A DNA stretch of 64,000 nucleotides from Fumia sp045121595 (GTDB taxonomy: Bacteria > Bacillota > Clostridia > Oscillospirales > Ruminococcaceae): the NCBI GenBank assembly GCA_045121595.1, contig JBGVGI010000027.1, positions 1 through 64,000 on the forward strand, given 5' to 3'. Positions 56,763-64,000 of the stretch are shown in pieces; the first letter of the stretch is position 1, and each line of letters opens with the position of its first letter. The translations under genes were made by a program, and so were the position numbers. Under the pieces are notes generated by a model. The model saw only the letters and a list, made by a program, of their open reading frames with translations, was not told where the DNA came from and searched no databases.

Positions 56763-58154
56763 ATGAACTTAATGGGAATCGACGTTGGAACTACCTCGAT
56801 AAAAACGGCAGTTTTCGACGAAAATTTTAAAACCATTTATTCGAATAACATCGACTATACTTTAAATTCCCATGGTGATATGGTAGAATGCAACCCAGGG
56901 AAATACTGGTGTCTTATTGAAAATGAGCTTGACAACCTTGAAATTCCCGTTACAGCACTTGCCATTGACACCCAATGTGAAACCTTGATTTTAACCGATG
57001 AAAACGGAAATCCCGTAAGGGATGCCATCGTATGGCTTGATAACCGCGCCGAAAAGGAAGCAAAAATCATCGAAGAACATTTCGGCAGAAAACGTGTTTA
57101 CGAAGTAACGGGACAGCCTGAAATCACCGCTACCTGGCCTGCTTCAAAGCTTTTGTGGGTGAAAAATAACGAGCCTGATATCTGGGCAAAAACAAAGAAG
57201 ATATTTTTGCTCGAAGATTACATACTCTTTAAGCTTACAGGCAAATTCATCACAGAAAAAACCTTGCAGTCATCAACCATTTATTTTGATATAAGAAATT
57301 CCATCTGGTGGGACGAAATGCTCACGTTTATCGGTGTAACCCACGATATGCTCCCCGAACTTTTTGACAGTGGCGTATACGTTGGTGATTACAACGGAAT
57401 AAAAGTTGTAACGGGTGCTATGGATCAGGTAAGTGGCGCAATCGGTGCAGGCGTCATAAAAGACGGCATCGTAAGTGAAATGACGGGTACAACGATGGTT
57501 ATCTTCAGCACGGTTGATAAAATCCCCGACTATGACGAAAACAGTATTGTTCCCTGCCATTATAACTACGATGGCAAGTACTGTATTCTTTCATGGAGTC
57601 CGACAGCAGGAATGAGCCTTAAATGGTTTAAAAACATCCTCTGTGAGAACTTTTCCTTCAAGGATTTAGATGTCCTTGCAAATGAAGTTCCTCCCGGGTG
57701 TGACGGACTAACCTTCCTTCCCTACCTTTGTGGTTCAACGATGCCGAAATACAACCCCAAAGCAAGAGGAAGCTTCACGGGTCTTACCACCGAACACACG
57801 AGAGGACATTTTGCAAGAAGTATTATGGAATCACTTTCCTACACCCTTAAAAGCAATTTTGACTACCTCAACGTTGACGTTTCGGAGATAAGGGCAATGG
57901 GTGGAGGCGCTAACAGCGACCTCTGGTGTCAGATGAAGGCAGACGTCACGGGTAAAGTCCTTATGACACTTGAAAACAAGGAAACCGCTTGTCTTGGTGC
58001 TGCAATCTTAGCAGGTGTCGGAATCGGTGCTTTGGAAAGTGTCGAAAAAGCGTGTGAATATATAAAGATTGATAAAGTTTACAAACCCCGTAACGTTGAT
58101 TACACAAAGGGTTATGAAAACTTTTTGAATGCAGATAAAATTTTAAATGTATAG
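56763..58154 (+). CDS. FGGY-family carbohydrate kinase
   Basis: 463 residues. N-terminal phosphate-1 loop MGIDVGTTSIKTAVFD, AIDTQCETLILTDENG and AIVWLDNRAEKEA near 93-105, the second ATP loop EMTGTTMVIFST near 240 and GGGANSDLWCQMKAD near 380-394. This is a ribulo-/xylulokinase-type sugar kinase. The next gene is an L-fucose/arabinose-isomerase-family protein, so the kinase most likely phosphorylates the ketose that isomerase makes. Which sugar is unknown. AAGGAGG ribosome site directly before the ATG. First gene of a four-gene operon. Confidence 0.9.
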   Translation: MNLMGIDVGTTSIKTAVFDENFKTIYSNNIDYTLNSHGDMVECNPGKYWCLIENELDNLEIPVTALAIDTQCETLILTDENGNPVRDAIVWLDNRAEKEAKIIEEHFGRKRVYEVTGQPEITATWPASKLLWVKNNEPDIWAKTKKIFLLEDYILFKLTGKFITEKTLQSSTIYFDIRNSIWWDEMLTFIGVTHDMLPELFDSGVYVGDYNGIKVVTGAMDQVSGAIGAGVIKDGIVSEMTGTTMVIFSTVDKIPDYDENSIVPCHYNYDGKYCILSWSPTAGMSLKWFKNILCENFSFKDLDVLANEVPPGCDGLTFLPYLCGSTMPKYNPKARGSFTGLTTEHTRGHFARSIMESLSYTLKSNFDYLNVDVSEIRAMGGGANSDLWCQMKADVTGKVLMTLENKETACLGAAILAGVGIGALESVEKACEYIKIDKVYKPRNVDYTKGYENFLNADKILNV

Positions 58155-58166
58155 GAGAAGATAATT

Positions 58167-59516
58167 ATGGCAAAAGCAGCGTTTATCGGATTCGGTGAAG
58201 TTAACACACCAAAAGAACTCATTGTAAAAAAATGTGCAGATGCGCTCAAAGCACTTGAAAACGAAGGTATTGAGTGCATAAGCGTTTACCCCGTAACTGA
58301 CGATTACGAAGAAAAAGACGTAAATATGGCAATCAACGCCCTCAAGGGAGAAGAATTTGACTTTGTGGTAGTTTGCATCGCGGGTTGGATTCCTACCCAC
58401 GCAGTTGTTAAAGTTACCGAGCATTTCCGCCACAAACCCATGGTACTCTGGGGTCTTTGCGGTTGGATGGAAGAAGGCAGAATCGTTACTACCGCTGACC
58501 AGGCAGGTACTACTGCAATAAGAAAAACTTTCTTTGATTTAGGTTACAACTTCAAATACATCTATGACATCATCGGTCTTCCCACAAACTCCAAAAAGGT
58601 TGCACAGTTCGGACGTGCTGCAGCAGCTGCAGAAAAACTCCGTCACGCAAAAGCAGGTCACGCAGGTTACCGTGATATGAACCTTTACGGCACTCAGGTT
58701 GACGGACCTTCCCTCAAACGTGTTGTAGGTCCTGAAATTGAAACTTTCGAAATGCTCGAAATCGAACAGAGATATCAGAAAGTAACAGATGCTGAAAAGC
58801 AGGAAGTTATCGACAAATGCATCTCCAAATGGAAATTCTTGAAAGAAGCTAAACGCGAAGGCCTTGAAAAGGCTGCAGGCTACTACCTCGCAGTAAAAGC
58901 TATCTGTGACGAACGCGGCTACGATGCAATTTCCTTAAAAGACGTTGACGGTATGAAGAAGCTTCTTGGCTTCCCTCCCGCACCTATCTTTATGCTCCTT
59001 TCCGACGAAGCAAACCTCTGCACAGTTCCCGAAAATGACGGTCTTGGAAGCATCACACAGATGATGGTAAAATACCTCACAGGTCAGTGTGCAGCTTACC
59101 TTGAATTCTATGAATTCTTTGAACACAGCGTTATCGCAGGTGTTCCCGACTATGTTCCCGCTGAAATCGTTGACGGTGACGTTCAGGTTATGCCTGCAGC
59201 ATTCGGTGAACTTTCCGAAGGTATCCTCAACGTAAGCCGTGTTAAACCTGGTGAACTCACAATGTGCCGTCTTACAACAATCGATGGCAAATACTATATG
59301 CATATGGTAAAAGGTAACGGCAAAACTCCTCCCAAATGGGAAGAAGCAGGCTGGACACAGCCCGCACCTCAGCTCCCCGGTCTTGAAATCGAAATGGACG
59401 ACGTTCCCCATTTTGCAGAAAACGTTATGTGTCAGCACTATATCATTTCCTATGGTGACAACACAGGACTTATCGAAGATTTGTGTAAGATTTTAGGCAT
59501 TGAAATTATCAGATAA
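58167..59516 (+). CDS. L-fucose/L-arabinose isomerase-family protein
   Basis: 449 residues, shorter than FucI (about 590) and AraA (about 500). N-terminal Rossmann-like domain (DFVVVCIAGWIPTHAV near 68-83, MVLWGLCGWMEEG) and C-terminal metal domain with acidic ligands in CTVPENDGLGSIT near 285-297 and LEFYEFFEHS near 311-320 and a late histidine in MCQHYIISYGD near 430. These positions match the Glu/Asp/His set of the family. Expected reaction is aldose to ketose; substrate unknown. Codes for the step before the FGGY kinase. Confidence 0.82.
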   Translation: MAKAAFIGFGEVNTPKELIVKKCADALKALENEGIECISVYPVTDDYEEKDVNMAINALKGEEFDFVVVCIAGWIPTHAVVKVTEHFRHKPMVLWGLCGWMEEGRIVTTADQAGTTAIRKTFFDLGYNFKYIYDIIGLPTNSKKVAQFGRAAAAAEKLRHAKAGHAGYRDMNLYGTQVDGPSLKRVVGPEIETFEMLEIEQRYQKVTDAEKQEVIDKCISKWKFLKEAKREGLEKAAGYYLAVKAICDERGYDAISLKDVDGMKKLLGFPPAPIFMLLSDEANLCTVPENDGLGSITQMMVKYLTGQCAAYLEFYEFFEHSVIAGVPDYVPAEIVDGDVQVMPAAFGELSEGILNVSRVKPGELTMCRLTTIDGKYYMHMVKGNGKTPPKWEEAGWTQPAPQLPGLEIEMDDVPHFAENVMCQHYIISYGDNTGLIEDLCKILGIEIIR

Positions 59517-59527
59517 GGAGTATTTTT

Positions 59528-61039
59528 ATGAGCAAATTATTAATCGGTTGGGCAGAAGAAAGTATAGTGCCTGATAAAAAGGTTAACCTTTTCGGACAGT
59601 TTTTCGAAAGAATTTCCCAGTATGTTGAATCCGAAATCACAGCTACCGCTATGGCTATTGAGTCTAACGGTGAGCAGGCAATTATGGTTTCCGCTGACCT
59701 TATAAGCTTTACCAATGATAACTTAAACTATATCAGAGAAAAAGTTAAAGCACAGAATAAGGAAATCGACGTTTCCAAAATCATTATTGCGGCTACCCAC
59801 ACCCATACTTCTATCGGTGTAGCGCCCAAACACAAAAGTAAAGAAAACGGAATCGGTTCCCTTGCTACTGCGAAATCAATCCTTAACGAATTTTTGCCCG
59901 AGGACAAAAAATACACTGCTCTTGTTACTCCCGATGACAGCGTTCTTACTCCCGAAGAAGGACTTGAACTTGTAGCAGAAAGAATCACAAAAGCAATTAT
60001 CGATGCATGGAATAACAGAAAAGAAGCTCTCTATGCAAACGAATTCGGCAGAGTTGCAGTCGGTATGTGCCGCCGCGTTGTATACGAAGACGATACCGCC
60101 CTTATGTGGGGTGATACAAATACCGCTACCTTTAAAGAATTAGAAGGCGGTAACGATTCAGGCGTTGAACTTATCTATACTTTTGATAAAGACAAAAAGC
60201 TTACAGGTGTTGTAGCAAACATTGCCTGTCCTTCACAGATTCTTGAGCAGAGAAGCTTTATCTCCGCTGACTTCTGGGGCAGAGCAAAAGCAAACATCAG
60301 AGAAAAACTTGGCAAAGACGTTTATCTTCTTTCCCTTTGCGGTGCAGGTGGCGACCAGTGTCCCCGTGACCTTATCCGCTGGGTAGAACCTGAAACTCCC
60401 ATTGACGACCCCAACGTAAAACGCCCCAACGTAATCGAGCATAAGGCAGATCCTTCCATGTACGATATCTCAGGTTGTAACAGAGTCGGCAAACGTATTG
60501 CAAACGAAATTATTTCTGTATTTGAAGAAATCACAGAATACAAGAGCGAAGCGGTATTTGAGCATAAAGTTATGACTATGGACCTGCCTTTGAGAAAGGC
60601 TACTCCCACTGACTACGAAACCGCTGTAAGAGAGCTTAAAGCATATATCAGAGAGAATGAACACAAAGAAAAGTTCGACTTTGAAGACAGTGCAAAAATG
60701 CATATCTACTCCGGTACAATCGCAAGATACCGTGAACAACAGAATAAGGAAATTTATCCTATCGAAACACATATCATCCGTTTCGGTGACGTAGCATTTT
60801 CTACAAACCCCTTTGAACTCTTCCTTGATTTCGGTAACAGAATCAAGGCAAGAAGCTACGCTAAACAGACCTTTATCGTTCAGCTTTGCTGTGGTGCAGG
60901 CGGATACCTCCCCACCGAAAAAGCTGAAAACCACGGTCATTACAGTGCATATATCTCAAGTGGTAACGTTGGTCATATCGGCGGCGACATCTTCACAAGA
61001 CAGACTATAAACGAAATCAACAAGATGTGGGAAAAGTAA
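59528..61039 (+). CDS. Neutral-ceramidase-fold hydrolase, cytoplasmic, with cysteine replacements
   Basis: 503 residues. Start GWAEESIVPDKKVNLFGQ and the metal block AATHTHTSIG (His91, His93) match the neutral/alkaline ceramidase N-terminal domain. As I align it, the zinc histidine after VANIA is a cysteine (Cys234 in NIACPSQ) and the serine nucleophile of GDVSP is a cysteine (GGDQCPRD, Cys278). There is no signal peptide, unlike true ceramidases, and the protein is shorter, so it probably lacks the C-terminal immunoglobulin-like domain. In a sugar operon it more likely cleaves an amide or ester on a glycan than ceramide. Activity unknown. Confidence 0.72.
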   Translation: MSKLLIGWAEESIVPDKKVNLFGQFFERISQYVESEITATAMAIESNGEQAIMVSADLISFTNDNLNYIREKVKAQNKEIDVSKIIIAATHTHTSIGVAPKHKSKENGIGSLATAKSILNEFLPEDKKYTALVTPDDSVLTPEEGLELVAERITKAIIDAWNNRKEALYANEFGRVAVGMCRRVVYEDDTALMWGDTNTATFKELEGGNDSGVELIYTFDKDKKLTGVVANIACPSQILEQRSFISADFWGRAKANIREKLGKDVYLLSLCGAGGDQCPRDLIRWVEPETPIDDPNVKRPNVIEHKADPSMYDISGCNRVGKRIANEIISVFEEITEYKSEAVFEHKVMTMDLPLRKATPTDYETAVRELKAYIRENEHKEKFDFEDSAKMHIYSGTIARYREQQNKEIYPIETHIIRFGDVAFSTNPFELFLDFGNRIKARSYAKQTFIVQLCCGAGGYLPTEKAENHGHYSAYISSGNVGHIGGDIFTRQTINEINKMWEK

Positions 61040-61040
61040 A

Positions 61041-62294
61041 ATGCACGAAAGAAAGCAAAATCTTTATATCTCGAATGACAGAGTAAGCGGATTGTTATTC
61101 TTATTCTTAGCGTTCACTTTTATAATGATGACCCTCACAAAAACCGCATTTTCCTCAGCACTTACCGTTATAGTAGCAGGCGGTGTTATGACAAAAACCC
61201 AGACTGGTCTTATGACATCCGGATTTTATCTGCTTTACGGCCCTTTACAGATTGTGGGTGGTATTTTAGCCGATAAATATAACCCCAGAAACCTTATCGC
61301 AATGGGGGTTATCGGTTCAATCATTGCAAACTTTATTATCTTTTTTAACCATAACTTCTATGTGATGCTTATTGCCTGGTCGTTAAACGGTGCCGCCCAG
61401 ATGGGAATTTACCCCGCTATATTCAAGGTAATCTCTGCAAAGATTTCCTACGGTTGGAGGAGAAAAGCTATCTATTATTTCTCCTTCACCCAGATTATAG
61501 GACAGTTATTTGCATTTACTCTGTCGGCGTTTATAAAACGCTGGGAATATAACTTCCTTTTCTCGGCAGTTGCTTCGGTAATCTTACTCATAACACTCTA
61601 TATTGTATTTAAATGTGTAACAAAGTATATGGTACCCGAAGAAGGAATTGAAGAAACACCCCAAAAAACAGCAAAGAGCAGTACCCCGGTTTTCAGGTTG
61701 TTTATGATAAGCGGATTTTTCATTATAGTGCTTATGTATACGCTCGTGAGTGTAGTAAACCAGTCAGTAAGGCTTTACACCCCTGCAATGATGATGGAGT
61801 CATACACAAACTTAAATCCCACCATTTCAAATCTTCTTAACATCTTTGTACTCATTTCAGGCACTACCGGAACTATTGTTATGAGAAAAATCCTTTTTGC
61901 AAAAGAAGGCAGAAATGAAGTTGCCACTATTTTATTTACAATTTTAGTGGCTGTCACCTTTATTGTAACAATTAAATTTACAGGTGCACTTCATTATATT
62001 ATTATACTGATAGCTTTGTGTTTTTCTTCTGCAATTTTAAGCGCATCTTCTTTGCCGATATCCTTCATAAACAGTGCTTTTGCAAAATTCGGAAAGTCAG
62101 CAACCGCAGCGGGAATTATGAATGCGGCAGCATCACTCGGCATTGTTTTACAAAGCTACGGATTCGGATATGTTGCAGATAATTTCGGTTGGGATGCCGT
62201 AACAACTTTATATGTTGTATTGATTTTTGTTTCCATTGCTCTGATCTTAATTGTCTTGCCCTTATGGACAAAATTCAAAAAGAAATATTTGTAA
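61041..62294 (+). CDS. MFS transporter
   Basis: 417 residues with about twelve membrane helices in two halves separated by a loop near 205-225. The motif between helices 2 and 3, GGILADKYNPRNLIAMG near 73-89, is the MFS motif A (GxLaDrxGxrx). Overall pattern resembles the sugar-phosphate/organic anion permeases. One base after the ceramidase-fold gene, so cotranscribed; likely imports the substrate handled by the operon. A short C-terminal basic tail. Terminator follows. Confidence 0.9.
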   Translation: MHERKQNLYISNDRVSGLLFLFLAFTFIMMTLTKTAFSSALTVIVAGGVMTKTQTGLMTSGFYLLYGPLQIVGGILADKYNPRNLIAMGVIGSIIANFIIFFNHNFYVMLIAWSLNGAAQMGIYPAIFKVISAKISYGWRRKAIYYFSFTQIIGQLFAFTLSAFIKRWEYNFLFSAVASVILLITLYIVFKCVTKYMVPEEGIEETPQKTAKSSTPVFRLFMISGFFIIVLMYTLVSVVNQSVRLYTPAMMMESYTNLNPTISNLLNIFVLISGTTGTIVMRKILFAKEGRNEVATILFTILVAVTFIVTIKFTGALHYIIILIALCFSSAILSASSLPISFINSAFAKFGKSATAAGIMNAAASLGIVLQSYGFGYVADNFGWDAVTTLYVVLIFVSIALILIVLPLWTKFKKKYL

Positions 62295-62321
62295 AAAAGA
62301 GGAGAGAAATCTCCTCTTTTT
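62294..62321 (+). terminator. Terminator of the FGGY-MFS operon
   Basis: AAAAAGAGGAGA/TCTCCTCTTTTT stem (62294-62305 with 62310-62321), GAAA loop, starting at the MFS stop codon. Confidence 0.88.
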
Positions 62322-62323
62322 CA

Positions 62324-62351
62324 TTGACTTTTTTTGCCGTTACTATATAAT
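62324..62351 (+). promoter_or_regulatory. Promoter of the sialidase-like gene
   Basis: TTGACT (62324-62329), 16-base spacer, TATAAT (62346-62351), AAAGAGGTG ribosome site before the ATG at 62377. Confidence 0.72.
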
Positions 62352-62376
62352 GTAAATAAGAAAGAGGTGTATCTTT

Positions 62377-64000
62377 ATGTATAGCCACATCGAACAAATA
62401 AAATCCCGACTAACAAAAGAAGATGAAAAATTCTTAAAAGATATCTATGCTCCCACAGAAGTCACAAAATGTGATGAAAATGCTTTCAGATTTCTTTGTG
62501 TAACCCCTGACGGTAAAATCCGTTTCTACGGCCTTTACGGCAAAAAGTGCATCAATGACGTAGATGCTCTGCATTGTTATCTGGAGTCCACAGACGGTGG
62601 TCTTTCCTGGAAACGACACTTAAAACCCGAAGGCTCGCTCGGAGCATCAGTACAGATTCCTTTCGGCAAATATAAAGGTAAATATATAGGTCCTGTCAAA
62701 GTGGACGAAAAACTCTGCTACGCTATTGCAGACGACCCCGACAGCGCTCCTTTCCTTGTTACCCCTATCCAGTCAAGCGACCACAGAATTACAAACGATT
62801 CCGCGACTATGCCTGTGTTTATGAAATCAAAAGAAAGAATTCTGGTTATTGTACACGAACAGCGCCCCGAAATTCACGAAAGCGCATATTTTGTAAAAGT
62901 GCATTATTCCGATGACTGCGGTGAAACTTATAAAATCGTAGATCCCGGGTATGCTCCTTTATTTGAAAAGCAATGGCCTCACAAAGGTATGAGATGGGAA
63001 CAAAACTACCGTGAAAACACAATAGAAGAGCTTTCCGATGGCACTTTAATGATGATTGCAAGAACTACTTCCGACTATCATTACATAAACTATTCTTACG
63101 ACGGTGGTGAGACCTGGACAAAGCCTGAACCCTCTGTTTTCCATTCAACAGGCACTATGCCAAAACTCAAAAAGCTTTCCGACGGCAGAATCGTATTTTG
63201 CTGGTGTAACACAAAACTTCTCCCTGAAGTTGACGATACCGAAGGTGTGTGGGAAGACTTTTTCACAAACCGCGACGTAAACCATATTGCTATCACAGAA
63301 GATGACGGCAAAACCTGGAAAGGTTTCAGGGAAATGGTTTTGAATCCTATCAGAAACTATGCTGATTTTCGTTCTTTCGGTGGAATTGTTTCAGGTGCTG
63401 ATAAAAGCGTTCATCAGTTTGAGATTATGGAACTTCCTTTCAACAAGCTTTTAGTGGCTTACGGACAGAATATTGCCTGTGTAAGGATTATTATCTTAGA
63501 CCTTGACTGGCTTTATGAGAAGAGCCGTACCAACACCCCCGTAAACGGTCTTGAAAACCTCTCGACACAAAGCTACGTAAAGAGTATCCCCGGAGGATTT
63601 ATAGGCAGCCGTACTGAAGCAAGTGAGCATACGGGACATTGCGCTTATAACAGAGTAAGCAGTGTTATGGTAGTACCTAACCCCTACGATCCCACCTTTG
63701 AGGCGTTAAGCTTTAAAACTCTCCATGACGAAAGACTTTTAAGCACTATAAGCGGTGCTGTCTGGAACTTCCCGATTGCGAGAAAAGGTACTGTGAAAAT
63801 CAAAGCAAAAATCGGTGGTTTTGGACTTAGGGTTTCCCTTTTGGACCATTGGATGAATCCCACCGACGACACTCTCCCCTACTTTGCCGATTACAGCATC
63901 GTTTTAAGGGAAGATATGCACGAAAAAGACGAAATGGCAGAGTTTGTATTTAAGTTTGACTGCGACAAAGATGAAGTCACTTTAACTTGTGGTGATTACC
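62377..64000 (+). CDS. Sialidase/BNR-repeat protein (3' end outside window)
   Basis: Open from the ATG at 62377 to the window edge, 541 codons visible, so partial. Four Asp-box (BNR) motifs on six-bladed-propeller spacing: STDGGLSWK near 70, SDDCGETYK near 183, SYDGGETWT near 241 and EDDGKTWKG near 308. RENTIEELSDGTLMMIART near 211-229 resembles the propeller strand with an active-site acidic residue and arginine in exo-sialidases. No signal peptide at the N terminus, so cytoplasmic, unlike most sialidases. Relatives include sialidases and other propeller glycosidases. Own promoter, downstream of the MFS operon, so a coordinated role is likely. Confidence 0.78.
   Translation, partial: MYSHIEQIKSRLTKEDEKFLKDIYAPTEVTKCDENAFRFLCVTPDGKIRFYGLYGKKCINDVDALHCYLESTDGGLSWKRHLKPEGSLGASVQIPFGKYKGKYIGPVKVDEKLCYAIADDPDSAPFLVTPIQSSDHRITNDSATMPVFMKSKERILVIVHEQRPEIHESAYFVKVHYSDDCGETYKIVDPGYAPLFEKQWPHKGMRWEQNYRENTIEELSDGTLMMIARTTSDYHYINYSYDGGETWTKPEPSVFHSTGTMPKLKKLSDGRIVFCWCNTKLLPEVDDTEGVWEDFFTNRDVNHIAITEDDGKTWKGFREMVLNPIRNYADFRSFGGIVSGADKSVHQFEIMELPFNKLLVAYGQNIACVRIIILDLDWLYEKSRTNTPVNGLENLSTQSYVKSIPGGFIGSRTEASEHTGHCAYNRVSSVMVVPNPYDPTFEALSFKTLHDERLLSTISGAVWNFPIARKGTVKIKAKIGGFGLRVSLLDHWMNPTDDTLPYFADYSIVLREDMHEKDEMAEFVFKFDCDKDEVTLTCGDY

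Noticed and set aside
1..64000. CRISPR arrays, prophage, complete IS elements, rRNA
   Set aside because: No direct-repeat arrays, phage structural genes, defined IS ends or rRNA sequences were seen; the RAYTs are the only transposase-like genes.

Overview
The window looks like chromosomal DNA of an anaerobic, spore-forming member of the Clostridia, probably an uncultured gut-type lineage. Evidence: low-to-moderate GC by eye, strong AGGAGG-type ribosome sites, sigma-A promoters with 16-18 base spacers, frequent GTG/TTG starts, a SpoVAC-type sporulation protein, a CwlD-like amidase, rubrerythrin, sodium-pump decarboxylase subunits, a short cobalamin methionine synthase with a separate activation protein, and class II aldolase. 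No phage, plasmid, IS with defined ends, rRNA or CRISPR array was seen. No gene-free stretch exceeds about 240 bases once the tRNA is counted.

Layout. 0.2-1.7 kb: PHP hydrolase and metallophosphoesterase (-). 1.8-7.7 kb: a rearranged stretch with D-serine and L-serine dehydratases, a sugar-isomerase-like TIM barrel, an intact spoVAC plus a 3' spoVAC remnant, rubrerythrin, and two related REP-associated transposase (RAYT) genes in opposite orientation, each carrying two copies of the same palindrome inside its coding sequence. 7.7-11.3 kb: argGHF operon. 11.5-19.1 kb: glmM, tspO, pfkA, pgcA, oadB/oadG and an FkbM methyltransferase. 19.2-20.2 kb: lrgAB. 20.3-28.6 kb: a ten-gene minus-strand run from a ThyX-like protein and tmk to cwlD and radA. 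28.8 kb: tRNA-Thr(GGT). 29-33.8 kb: Na/Pi cotransporter, a palindromic repeat, two cell-wall-binding-repeat proteins and a 44-codon small gene. 33.8-41.6 kb: oxidoreductase with divergent AraC regulator, GtrA, MscL, aldolase, lipoprotein, FeoAB, chorismate mutase. 41.6-49.9 kb: esterase, and an overlapping run of uracil-DNA glycosylase, metF, MetH activation protein, metH, DUF4091 protein and a CLC antiporter that looks like the fluoride type. 50-64 kb: two carbohydrate loci.

How the genes fit. The right-hand 14 kb is a sugar-utilisation region. An AraC regulator and a GH42 beta-galactosidase diverge from a GH5-like hydrolase, a D-lyxose/D-mannose isomerase and a PfkB kinase; the last three would release mannose, isomerise it to fructose and phosphorylate it. 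Next comes FGGY kinase, an L-fucose/arabinose-isomerase-family protein, a ceramidase-fold hydrolase with unusual active-site residues, an MFS carrier and a sialidase-like protein cut by the window edge. None of the visible hydrolases has a signal peptide, so the design appears to be import first, then cytoplasmic cleavage. The products enter glycolysis, for which pfkA, fba and pgcA lie elsewhere in the window.

All calls come from reading the sequence; family assignments rest on remembered motifs, not on searches.
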